From: Gammaproteobacteria bacterium
GTDB taxonomy: Bacteria > Pseudomonadota > Gammaproteobacteria > Steroidobacterales > Steroidobacteraceae
Direction of reading: 5' to 3'
Assembly: GCA_027451085.1 (NCBI GenBank)
Contig: DAIDKA010000100.1
Location: 1 to 15,686 of the forward strand
Length of the DNA stretch: 15,686 nt
Below the pieces are notes generated by a model. It was not told the origin of the DNA. It made no database searches and saw only the letters and a program-made list of their open reading frames with translations. This document shows, one piece after another, positions 6,531 through 13,510 of the stretch (positions within the stretch are counted from its first letter, which is position 1; every line of letters starts with the position of its first letter). A program made the translations under genes and the position numbers.

Positions 6531-9032
6531 ATGCGGCAACTGCTACACGCGCTGATGCTTGCGTTGCGTTTCCTGGGCCGGGAATGGCGCGCAGGGGAGC
6601 TGGGAGTGCTGCTGCTGGCGCTGACCACGGCGGTGGCGGCGCTCACCGGGGTGGGGCTGCTGGTGGAACGTATCGGCGAGGCGATGGAGCAACAGGCCAG
6701 CCAGGTGCTGGCGGCGGACATCAGTCTGCGTTCGACCCGGGACCTGAGCACGGACTATTTCACCGAAAGCCGGCGCCGCGGACTGTCGGCGGCGCGGGTC
6801 GAGACCCTGCTCAGCGTGGTGTTCCAAGGCGACGAGAGCCAACTCGCCGATGTCGAGGCCGTCACCCCGGGCTATCCGCTGCGGGGCACCGTGCTGGTGG
6901 CGGACCAGCCCTTTGCGGCTGGAACGCCCGCGTCGGGCATCCCGGGTCACGGCGAGGCCTGGCCGAGTTCCAAGCTGCTGGCCACACTGGGTGGACAACT
7001 GGGTTCCGTGCTGTCGATCGGCGCGGGCAGGTTCCGGGTCACGCGTGTGCTGATTTCACGACCTGACCAGGGTGCCAACCTCGCGGACCTGGCGCCGGCG
7101 CTGATTCTGAACGCGGCCGACCTGCCGGCGACGCAGCTGATCCAGCCGGGCAGCCGCGTGACCTACTCCGGCCTGTTTGCCGGGCAGACCGCCGCCGTCA
7201 GGGGCTTCAAGGACTGGCTGCTGCTGCACAAGCGCAGTGATGAACGGCTGCGCGACGTCAGTGATGCCACGCCGCAGTTATCCAATGCCGTGGACCGCGC
7301 TGGCCGATTCCTGATGCTGGCCGGGCTGGTGAGCGTATTGCTGTGTTCGATCGCCGTGGCAATGGCTGCGCGCCAGCACGTGCGCCGGCACCTGGATGCG
7401 GTGGCGTTGTTGAAGACACTCGGCGCCAGCCGGGCGTTCACGCTGCAGGTGAGCCTGTTGCAGCTGCTGCTGGTGGCGTTGCTGGCCGCGACCCTGGGCT
7501 CTCTGGTGGGTTTCCTGGCCCAGGAGTGGCTGCTGCGGGCGGTGCGTGGCCTGATGAACCTGACGTCGTTGCCGCCGGCCGGCCCGCAGCCCGTGGTGGC
7601 TGGATTCGTGGCGGCCCTTGCGGTCCTGGCGGGCTTTGCGCTGCCTCCGCTGCTGCAGCTTGCGCAGGTCCCGCCGCTGCGCGTGCTGCGGCGCGACCTG
7701 GGGCCGCCGCCGCCGCTGGCGTGGCTTGCAGCCGGACCCGCGCTCATCGTCGTTGTCGCGCTGGTGTACTGGGCGGTGCGCGATCCGCGCCTGGCGGCGC
7801 AGTTCATCGTCGGCCTGGGACTTTATCTGGGGGTGCTGGGGCTGGCTGGACGCGCACTGGTGGCGCTGTGTGGCCGGCTCCGCGGGGGTGTGGGCCTGGC
7901 CTGGCGCTACGGTATCGCCAACCTGAGCCGGCGACGCACCGACAGCATGGTGCAGATCGCCGCTTTCGGCACCGGGTTGATGGTGCTGCTGCTGCTGGGC
8001 GTGGTGCGTGCAGACCTGGAACACGACTGGCGCGCCAGCCTGCCGCCGGATGCCCCGAATTACTTCTTCGTGAACATTCCACCCGATCAGCGTGAGCAGT
8101 TCGCCCAGGCACTGACCGGCCAGGGTGCGCGCCTCAACCGCATGCTGCCGATGCTGCGGGGCCGGCTGGTCGCCATCGACGGCCGCGCGGTGGAGTCGCT
8201 GCACTTCCACTCGGCGCAGGGCGATGGCTTTGCTTCGCGGGAGCAGAACGTCACCTGGGCCGACCGGCTCGGCGCTGACAACCAGCTGGTCGCGGGGCGG
8301 TGGTGGTCACAGGCGGACCGTGGCAAGCCGCTGGTGTCGCTCTCCACGGAATTCCAGCAGTCCCTGGGTGTGAAGCTCGGGGACCGGATGAGCTTCGACA
8401 TCGGCGGGGAGAGCTTCACGGCCACGGTGGCCAGCATCCGCAAGGTCAAGTGGGACAGCTTCCAGCCGAACTTCTTTGTGGTGTTTGCACCCGGCGTGCT
8501 GGATGGCGCGGCCGGCACCTGGCTTACCAGCGCCTACTTCCACCCGCGCAGTGCGCATGCCATGGCCGAGCTGGCGCACCGCTTCCCGAGCGTGTCGATC
8601 TTCAACGTCGATGACCTGCTGTCGCAGGTGCGCGCTGTGATCGACAAGGCGCTGCTGGCAGTGCGCAGCGTGTTCATTTTCACACTGTTCGCCGGACTTA
8701 CGGTGCTGCTGGCGGCAGTGCAGGCGAGCCGTGAGGAGCGGCGTTTCGAGAGCGCCATGCTGCGCACGCTGGGGGCGGGCCGCCGTACGGTGTGGGCCGG
8801 CGTGCTCACCGAGTTCCTGGCGCTGGGCGGATTGTCCGGACTGCTGGCATCGGTGGCTGCCGTGGCCGCCGGGGCCTTCATCGCCGGGCACGTGCTGCAG
8901 CTGCCCTGGAGCTTCGATCCTTGGGTGCTTGCACTGGGCATCGGAGGCGGCGCACTGCTGGTGGCCGCGAGCGGCTGGCTGGCCACGCGTGGCGTGGTCA
9001 ATCAACCGCCGATGCTGACGCTGCGCCGCTAG
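6531..9032 (+). CDS. ybbP: FtsX-like ABC permease, YbbP type
   Basis: This 833-residue inner-membrane protein, close to E. coli YbbP in size, is the partner of YbbA. Visible topology: an N-terminal helix (about 23-46), a periplasmic domain of roughly 200 residues, then a first FtsX/MacB permease unit with helices at about 258-280, 305-332, 354-378, 398-415 and 422-446. A further helix lies at about 474-493, followed by a second large periplasmic domain. The second FtsX unit closes the protein, with helices near 712-730, 754-780 and 789-812. Cytoplasmic coupling segments LLKTLGASRAFTLQV and MLRTLGAGRRTVWAGV are the duplicated FtsX-type motif that contacts the ATPase. ATG at 6531 was preferred over TTG at 6528 because the Shine-Dalgarno AGGA (6521-6524) overlaps the ybbA stop and spaces better. 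Ten or more helices and two tandem FtsX domains fit a MacB-like mechanotransmission machine. Confidence 0.94.
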   Translation: MRQLLHALMLALRFLGREWRAGELGVLLLALTTAVAALTGVGLLVERIGEAMEQQASQVLAADISLRSTRDLSTDYFTESRRRGLSAARVETLLSVVFQGDESQLADVEAVTPGYPLRGTVLVADQPFAAGTPASGIPGHGEAWPSSKLLATLGGQLGSVLSIGAGRFRVTRVLISRPDQGANLADLAPALILNAADLPATQLIQPGSRVTYSGLFAGQTAAVRGFKDWLLLHKRSDERLRDVSDATPQLSNAVDRAGRFLMLAGLVSVLLCSIAVAMAARQHVRRHLDAVALLKTLGASRAFTLQVSLLQLLLVALLAATLGSLVGFLAQEWLLRAVRGLMNLTSLPPAGPQPVVAGFVAALAVLAGFALPPLLQLAQVPPLRVLRRDLGPPPPLAWLAAGPALIVVVALVYWAVRDPRLAAQFIVGLGLYLGVLGLAGRALVALCGRLRGGVGLAWRYGIANLSRRRTDSMVQIAAFGTGLMVLLLLGVVRADLEHDWRASLPPDAPNYFFVNIPPDQREQFAQALTGQGARLNRMLPMLRGRLVAIDGRAVESLHFHSAQGDGFASREQNVTWADRLGADNQLVAGRWWSQADRGKPLVSLSTEFQQSLGVKLGDRMSFDIGGESFTATVASIRKVKWDSFQPNFFVVFAPGVLDGAAGTWLTSAYFHPRSAHAMAELAHRFPSVSIFNVDDLLSQVRAVIDKALLAVRSVFIFTLFAGLTVLLAAVQASREERRFESAMLRTLGAGRRTVWAGVLTEFLALGGLSGLLASVAAVAAGAFIAGHVLQLPWSFDPWVLALGIGGGALLVAASGWLATRGVVNQPPMLTLRR

Positions 9033-9039
9033 CAATCAC

Positions 9040-9061
9040 CTGCGGCAAGGATTTGCCGCAG
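9040..9061 (+). terminator. Terminator-like hairpin after ybbP
   Basis: A perfect 9 bp inverted repeat, CTGCGGCAA and TTGCCGCAG, is separated by the tetraloop GGAT. It begins 8 nt after the ybbP stop codon. The stem is strong, but the next bases are CCCGTGTGG with no T-run, so it is not a classical intrinsic terminator. It may instead protect the 3' end of the ybbAP message or act with Rho. The 150 bp beyond it, up to the cyclase gene, hold only an 8 bp TCACGTGA palindrome (9116-9123) and no clear promoter. Confidence 0.5.
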
Positions 9062-9211
9062 CCCGTGTGGTCCGCAATGCGAACCGGGTGCAGCACTGCG
9101 TCACGGTATCGGTGTTCACGTGAGCGGGGCGGCGTGTGCCTGGCTTAGGATCTCCAGCACCCCGGCAGAGGCCTGCAGCCTGCCGCGGCCAGGATTGCAA
9201 CCCAAGGCGCC

Positions 9212-10444
9212 ATGATGGCTGACGGTTCGACAGGAACGTGGTTCGCGCAGCCCCAGGCTCTTGCCTCCAGGGGCGCGGAGTTTGCGCGTTTTCGCCTGCG
9301 GCTGCAGCGCGGGGCCATCCGCGCCTGGCACACCACCATGCTGGCCATCGCCGCCATCGGCCAGGTGCTGGACCTGCTGCTGCCGCACGTGGGCACCGCT
9401 ATGGCCCTCATGCCCTGGTCTCACGGCTATCATTTCCACGGTCCCGAGTACGTAGTGGTTGTCTGCAGCGCCGTGGCGCTGCTGGTGCGGTGCGTGCTGT
9501 GCGCGGTCTCCTGGAGTCGCAGCTTCGAGCTGCTCTACCCGCGGATCGCACCGGTGCTGGTGTTGATCGGAAACGCGGGCGCGACCGTGGCCTTCAGCTA
9601 TCCCGTCTATTCCGGCCGCCAGGGCTACGTGGTGCTGGTGTCGCTGCAGGTGTTTGCGGCCGCCATGCTCAGCGGCCTGAGTTTCCGGCAGTCGGTGTAC
9701 GCCAACGCCGCCACCATGATCGCGCTGGTGCTGGTGGCCTGGACGCTGGCCGTGCCGCTCACCACGGCGGTGTCGATCATCTATGCCATCCTGCTGTGCT
9801 GCTTCATGTCCGGCTTCGCCGGCTGGGCGCTGGAGAACTCCAGCCGGCGGTTGTTCCGGGAGCACAGCCACATCAACGACCTGGCGATGCTGGACGGACT
9901 CACCGGCCTGAAGAACCGCCATGCGTTCAATACCTACCTGCCGCGGGCCTGCCAGGACGCCGTCGAGGGCGGGCATGCACTGACACTGCTGCTGGTCGAT
10001 GTCGATTTCTTCAAGTCCTACAACGATACCCGCGGCCATATCGCGGGTGATCAGGCGCTGCAGCAGATCGCCCACGCCATCCAGGACGCGATGCACCGGC
10101 ACACGGATTTCGTCGCCCGCTATGGTGGGGACGAGATCGCCGTGATCCTGCTGGGTGTCACGACGGATCGCGTCATCAGGCTGACCACGCGCATGCACGA
10201 GGCGGTGAACCGCCTTGGCCTGACTCTGCAGGACGGTGAGCAGTCCCGCTGGGTGACGCTGAGCACCGGGGTGGCGCATCTGCGCCCGCCGCTGCATCCG
10301 GCGGCGCTGACGGCGCTGCAGGTGGCCGATCAGGCGCTGTATGCCGCCAAGCGCGCGGGCCGCAACCGCTTCGCGCTGCTGACGGAGGCGGCGGACACCG
10401 GTGCGGCGGATGTGTTCGAGCCCGGCCGGCTGCAGATCGCCTGA
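9212..10444 (+). CDS. Membrane diguanylate cyclase (GGDEF domain, GGDEI variant)
   Basis: This 410-residue protein has about six hydrophobic segments between residues 41 and 205, a short linker, and a C-terminal GGDEF domain (about 220-390). It should make cyclic-di-GMP from two GTP. Domain landmarks are DGLTGLKNRHAF (228-239), metal and nucleotide residues in VDVDFFKSYND (262-272), and RGHIAGD (274-280). The signature reads GGDEI (305-309), with isoleucine replacing the usual final phenylalanine; the glycines and both acidic residues remain, so activity is likely. An inhibitory-site motif, RHTD (296-299), lies exactly five residues before it, indicating product feedback. The N-terminal membrane region does not match a sensor domain I can name. 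AAGG at 9204-9207 suits either ATG 9212 or ATG 9215. The gene converges on a degenerate EAL gene 14 nt away. Confidence 0.92.
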   Translation: MMADGSTGTWFAQPQALASRGAEFARFRLRLQRGAIRAWHTTMLAIAAIGQVLDLLLPHVGTAMALMPWSHGYHFHGPEYVVVVCSAVALLVRCVLCAVSWSRSFELLYPRIAPVLVLIGNAGATVAFSYPVYSGRQGYVVLVSLQVFAAAMLSGLSFRQSVYANAATMIALVLVAWTLAVPLTTAVSIIYAILLCCFMSGFAGWALENSSRRLFREHSHINDLAMLDGLTGLKNRHAFNTYLPRACQDAVEGGHALTLLLVDVDFFKSYNDTRGHIAGDQALQQIAHAIQDAMHRHTDFVARYGGDEIAVILLGVTTDRVIRLTTRMHEAVNRLGLTLQDGEQSRWVTLSTGVAHLRPPLHPAALTALQVADQALYAAKRAGRNRFALLTEAADTGAADVFEPGRLQIA

Positions 10445-10458
10445 TCAACCAGGCGAGG

Positions 10459-11760
10459 TCAGGTCAGCAGACGTTCCAGCGGCTCGGTGGCCATCGACTG
10501 CGCAAAGTCGAAACCCACCGCCGTCAGCCAGTTGCGGCCGGACTTCGAGTCGATGTACTTGGCGACGCAGTGCAGCCCGAGGATCTTTGCGGCCTGCACG
10601 ATGGCGACCACGCGGGCCTGCGCCAGCTTGTCGCGCAGCGCTTCGCTGCCGAGCTTCGCATCGACCTTCAGAAGTTTCACGGCACTGGAACGCAGCAGCT
10701 CGAGCCCCGCTGAATCGAAGGAGAAATCATCGATCACCGCGAAGCATCCGGCGCGCTCGCACCAGGCCAGCAGGCGTTCGGCCTGGGGCCGCAAGGCGAC
10801 GCAGGCCGGTTCGCGGATTTCAAACCCGATCTGGGCGGTAGCCAGCGGCGCGCCGTCGAGCAGCGCAGCCAGTTTTGCCGGCAGCCGCTCATCCTTCAGC
10901 GCCGGACCCGACACCGCGATGGTGAAGCTCAATGAGGTGCCGCGCGGCACCGCTGGATTTTCCCGCATCCAGGCCAGCAGCTGTTCGAGGGCCACCGTGG
11001 CGTTGCCCCGCAGCCGCTCGTCCTCGGGCGAAGCTTTGAAACGACGGGAGTGGCCGCCCGGGCGCAGGCGCGCGAACTCCTGCAGCAGCATGGTCGTGCG
11101 GCCGCTGCCCGGCGGGCGCGCCACGGGCTGGGTGTTCTCATGGATGATGTCCCCGCGGGTGCCGGCCAGGTCCGGCTCCAAGCCGGTGTCTGCGGATGCT
11201 GGAGCGGGCAGCGGTTCCAGCGTCTGCAGCACCACTTCCCCATCGGCTTCCACCATGGGGTGCGGCAACGGTTCCACGGATGCCCGTGGCCTTAGCGCTA
11301 TCGCCGCCTGCTGCAGCAGGTCACGCATCGCGGAGGTCAGGATGCGGGCGGCGAGGTTGCCCGATCCCAGCGTGCGCGCGTCCATCAGCAGCATGACCAC
11401 ACCGGCGAGCTGCCACTGCGCCGTGCGGATGGCAAGGAACAGCGCCCCCTGACTGTCGCCGAACAGCTCCTGGGTGTGGGCCTTGGTGTTGGTGGCGGTG
11501 AGGGTGGCAAGCGCTGCCTGGATGCAGGCCTGCTCATCCGGGCCCAGCATGCCTTCGCTCAGCCACAGGGCCTCGCCCCGGGGATCGAGCAGGCAGATGG
11601 ATTGCAGGCGCAGGGTCGGCAGAGCAGCCAGCAGCTGTGCGCCGAGCATGCCGGCGACGTCTGGTGCCGGCAAGGTGGCCGGCGCGGTGGTGACGGATGA
11701 ATTCGACAAGGCTACCCCGGAGGTCTTGAACGCCGGGTGAAGTCCTCGGCAGAAAGTCAC
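10459..11760 (-). CDS. Degenerate EAL-domain protein, probably non-catalytic
   Basis: This protein has up to 433 residues. The C-terminal part (about 245-430) follows the EAL phosphodiesterase pattern, but its key motifs are lost. There is no ExLxR signature. FEIREP (313-318) replaces the ElTE block. The DDFGTG loop reads DDFSFD (344-349); the lysine and aspartate of LLKVDAKL (363-370) survive. AEGVE reads AKYID (400-404), losing a catalytic glutamate. It therefore probably binds cyclic-di-GMP or a protein rather than hydrolysing the nucleotide. Residues about 38-157 look like a GAF/PAS-type sensor fold, joined by a proline-rich, probably disordered linker (158-220). The frame opens at GTG 11760 with a poor ribosome site. 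TTG at 11709 (MSNSSVTTAP..., GGGG upstream) is an equally plausible start. The gene is convergent with the diguanylate cyclase, and a 16 bp palindrome lies upstream. Confidence 0.8.
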   Translation of the reverse strand: MTFCRGLHPAFKTSGVALSNSSVTTAPATLPAPDVAGMLGAQLLAALPTLRLQSICLLDPRGEALWLSEGMLGPDEQACIQAALATLTATNTKAHTQELFGDSQGALFLAIRTAQWQLAGVVMLLMDARTLGSGNLAARILTSAMRDLLQQAAIALRPRASVEPLPHPMVEADGEVVLQTLEPLPAPASADTGLEPDLAGTRGDIIHENTQPVARPPGSGRTTMLLQEFARLRPGGHSRRFKASPEDERLRGNATVALEQLLAWMRENPAVPRGTSLSFTIAVSGPALKDERLPAKLAALLDGAPLATAQIGFEIREPACVALRPQAERLLAWCERAGCFAVIDDFSFDSAGLELLRSSAVKLLKVDAKLGSEALRDKLAQARVVAIVQAAKILGLHCVAKYIDSKSGRNWLTAVGFDFAQSMATEPLERLLT

Positions 11761-11811
11761 CTGCGGCGCTTTCTGCGCGCCCGGCCAACGCGTGGTTCTG
11801 CCGGGCCGCCC

Positions 11812-11852
11812 GGTCCCGTGGTGAACCTCAAGAATCGGTTCACCACGGGACC
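11812..11852. repeat. Perfect 16 bp inverted repeat
   Basis: GGTCCCGTGGTGAACC (11812-11827) is followed by a 9 nt spacer TCAAGAATC and its exact reverse complement GGTTCACCACGGGACC (11837-11852). With a two-base bulge (TA, 11853-11854) the stem extends about five more pairs. It lies in the 185 bp between the DUF1993 stop and the start of the EAL gene, both on the minus strand. There is no T-run on either side, so it is not a classical terminator. It could be a structured leader of the EAL message, a Rho-assisted 3' end for DUF1993, a dispersed palindromic element, or a protein-binding site. Confidence 0.85.
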
Positions 11853-11945
11853 TAGGGTGACATCCGCAGGGGTTGTGGCGCCGTGATCGTGCTCGCGTTC
11901 CGTGCGGCAGATCTCGGATCGTGGCCTGCGGGTTATGTCAGGTTG

Positions 11946-12449
11946 TTACTCGCCCAGGTAATCGCGCTTGCCGATTTCCACGCCATTGTGGCGCAGCAGG
12001 TTATAGGCGGTGACATAGTGGAAGTAGAAGTTCGGCAGTGCCCAGGACTTGAGGTAGACCAGGCCCTTCATCTGCCAGCTCTTGCCCGGCACCGTGATGG
12101 TCACGTCGCGGTCCTCGGAGCCTTCAAAGCTTTCGGGCTTGAGGGTCGCGATGAAATCGATGGTCTTCTGCACCCGGGCTATAAGATCGGCGTAGGTGGT
12201 CTCGTTGTCCTCGAACTTCGGGGCCTCGACGCCGGCCAGACGGGCGCTGGCGCCCTTGGCGTGGTCCGTGGCGATCTGGATCTGCTTGGTCAGGGGGAGC
12301 ATGTCCGGCGCCAGGCGCGACGCGCACAGCACACCCGTGTCGAACTTCCTGGCCCCCGCATGGGCCGCGCCCTTGTCCAGCAGCTTCAGCAGGTTCTTGA
12401 GCATCGGCAGGAAGCTTTCGGCTGACATGGTGTACATGGAAATCTTCAT
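11946..12449 (-). CDS. DUF1993 family protein
   Basis: This 167-residue soluble, mostly helical protein matches the DUF1993 family (PF09351). The start MKISMYTMSAESFLPMLKNL (residues 1-20), the central segment RLAPDMLPLTKQIQIATDHA (45-64) and the ending SWALPNFYFHYVTAYNLLRH plus GVEIGKRDYLGE (156-167) are family hallmarks. The family is distantly like DinB/DUF664 four-helix bundles and its function is unknown. The histidines H64, H143 and H154 could bind metal, but I cannot show that. The start ATG at 12449 has GGAA about 8 nt upstream. The gene diverges from the LysR gene across a 146 bp region with a palindromic operator candidate, so it may be the regulator's target. A TATAAC stretch upstream on the minus strand is a possible -10, with a weak -35. 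Confidence 0.88.
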   Translation of the reverse strand: MKISMYTMSAESFLPMLKNLLKLLDKGAAHAGARKFDTGVLCASRLAPDMLPLTKQIQIATDHAKGASARLAGVEAPKFEDNETTYADLIARVQKTIDFIATLKPESFEGSEDRDVTITVPGKSWQMKGLVYLKSWALPNFYFHYVTAYNLLRHNGVEIGKRDYLGE

Positions 12450-12537
12450 GGGTTTCGTTCCAATAGGGATGAAAGGGGGCTGAGATTCTAGCGCCTGGGG
12501 TTATAAAACGGTTGCGGACCGAGACAGGAAAACGGGA

Positions 12538-12568
12538 TTGATATTGAATCCGATATGAAACAATATCG
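12538..12568 (+). promoter_or_regulatory. Candidate LysR operator and lysR promoter
   Basis: GATATTG (12540-12546) and CAATATC (12561-12567) form a perfect 7 bp inverted repeat with a 14 nt spacer. Nested in it, CGATAT (12551-12556) and ATATCG (12563-12568) form a second perfect repeat, 6-6-6. Such partly symmetric AT-rich sites are what LysR regulators bind between divergent genes. A -35-like TTGATA (12538-12543) lies 17 nt before a weak -10 (CAATAT, 12561-12566), so the site would overlap the regulator's own promoter, fitting autorepression. The surrounding DNA is unusually AT-rich for this window. Confidence 0.55.
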
Positions 12569-12595
12569 TCTCTCTTGGCCCACATTGGACGTCCC

Positions 12596-13501
12596 ATGGA
12601 CCTTTTCTGGATGCCGGCTCAGCTGGCCGTACTGGCCAAGGTGGTTGACCTGAATGGCTTTTCGGCTGCCGCCCGGGCTCTTGCGGTCCCCAAGGCCGCG
12701 GTGAGCCGGGCCATTTCGGACCTGGAGCGCACGCTGGGCACGGCGGTGCTGACCCGCACCACCCGGCGCCTGGCGCTGACCGAAGCGGGTCGCATCGTCT
12801 ATCCGCACGCGCGCCGGCTGGTGGAGGAGGCGGATGCCGCTCGCAGCCAGATTGCCCGGCTGCTGTCGCCGCCCGCCGGCCCGCTGCGTGTTGCGGCCGA
12901 CTCCGCCCTGGGCCGGGTGCTGCTGGCGCCACTGGTGCCGCGCTTCCTGGAGAGCTTCCCGGACATCCCGTTGGAAGTGGACCTGACGGGGGAGGTCGGC
13001 GCCTCATGGGACGTTGCCATTCGCACGGGCGCGAGCGACCTGCCTGATCACGGCCAGCGCCTGCTGGGGTCGCCACCGGCCATCCTGTGCGCCACGCCAG
13101 CCTACCTGCAGCGGCGTGGCATGCCTGCCAGCCCGGAGGAACTGCGCGGGCATGACCTGCTTACGCCGGAGGACGAGCCACCCGAATACCGACTGCTGCT
13201 TACGCATGGAGCGCAGCGCGCCGAGTTGCGACTGACCTCGAGGCTGGCAGTGGATGATCCGGCGGTGCTGCATGCGGCTACCGCGGCGGGGCTGGGAATC
13301 GGGCTGCTGCCAGAGTTCATGTGCCGGCAAGGGCTGGCGACGGGACGGTTGAAACCGGTGCTGCCGCAGTGGAAGCTGCCGCAGGGCCTGCGGCTGCAGG
13401 CGGTGTTCCCGGCCCGCCTGGCCGCGGACCCGCGGGTGCTGCGGTTCGTGGATTTCCTGGCCGCCAATGTCGTACCCGCACTCGCGCACGCCGCTGCGTA
13501 A
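12596..13501 (+). CDS. LysR-family transcriptional regulator
   Basis: This 301-residue regulator has an N-terminal winged helix-turn-helix (about 6-65) containing FSAAARALAVPKAAVSRAI (22-40) and the wing LTRTTRRLALTEAG (52-65). The dimerisation helix follows, then the start of the effector domain at PAGPLRVAADSALG (93-106). The effector domain runs to about residue 295, with the expected DVAIRTG and GLGIGLLPEF blocks. ATG at 12596 was chosen over an upstream TTG at 12575 because LysR homology begins at MDLFWMPAQLAVL and TTGGAC lies just upstream. It diverges from DUF1993 and is followed 9 nt later by an acyl-CoA dehydrogenase, so it may control both sides. The effector is unknown; the linked dehydrogenase suggests an acyl or carboxylic compound, which is inference. 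Confidence 0.94.
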   Translation: MDLFWMPAQLAVLAKVVDLNGFSAAARALAVPKAAVSRAISDLERTLGTAVLTRTTRRLALTEAGRIVYPHARRLVEEADAARSQIARLLSPPAGPLRVAADSALGRVLLAPLVPRFLESFPDIPLEVDLTGEVGASWDVAIRTGASDLPDHGQRLLGSPPAILCATPAYLQRRGMPASPEELRGHDLLTPEDEPPEYRLLLTHGAQRAELRLTSRLAVDDPAVLHAATAAGLGIGLLPEFMCRQGLATGRLKPVLPQWKLPQGLRLQAVFPARLAADPRVLRFVDFLAANVVPALAHAAA

Positions 13502-13504
13502 GGA
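13499..13504 (+). promoter_or_regulatory. Shine-Dalgarno overlapping the lysR stop codon
   Basis: The sequence TAAGGA contains the LysR stop TAA and the ribosome binding site for the dehydrogenase ATG at 13511, with a 6 nt spacer. This supports translational coupling and shared transcription of the two genes. Confidence 0.7.
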
Positions 13505-13510
13505 CCAGAC

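Noticed and set aside
9116..9123. TCACGTGA palindrome upstream of the cyclase gene
   Set aside because: An isolated 8 bp palindrome is expected by chance in a window of this size, and no promoter element lies at a suitable distance.
12575..12595. TTG start giving LysR seven extra residues
   Set aside because: LysR-family similarity begins at the ATG at 12596, and the extra residues have no counterpart in the family.
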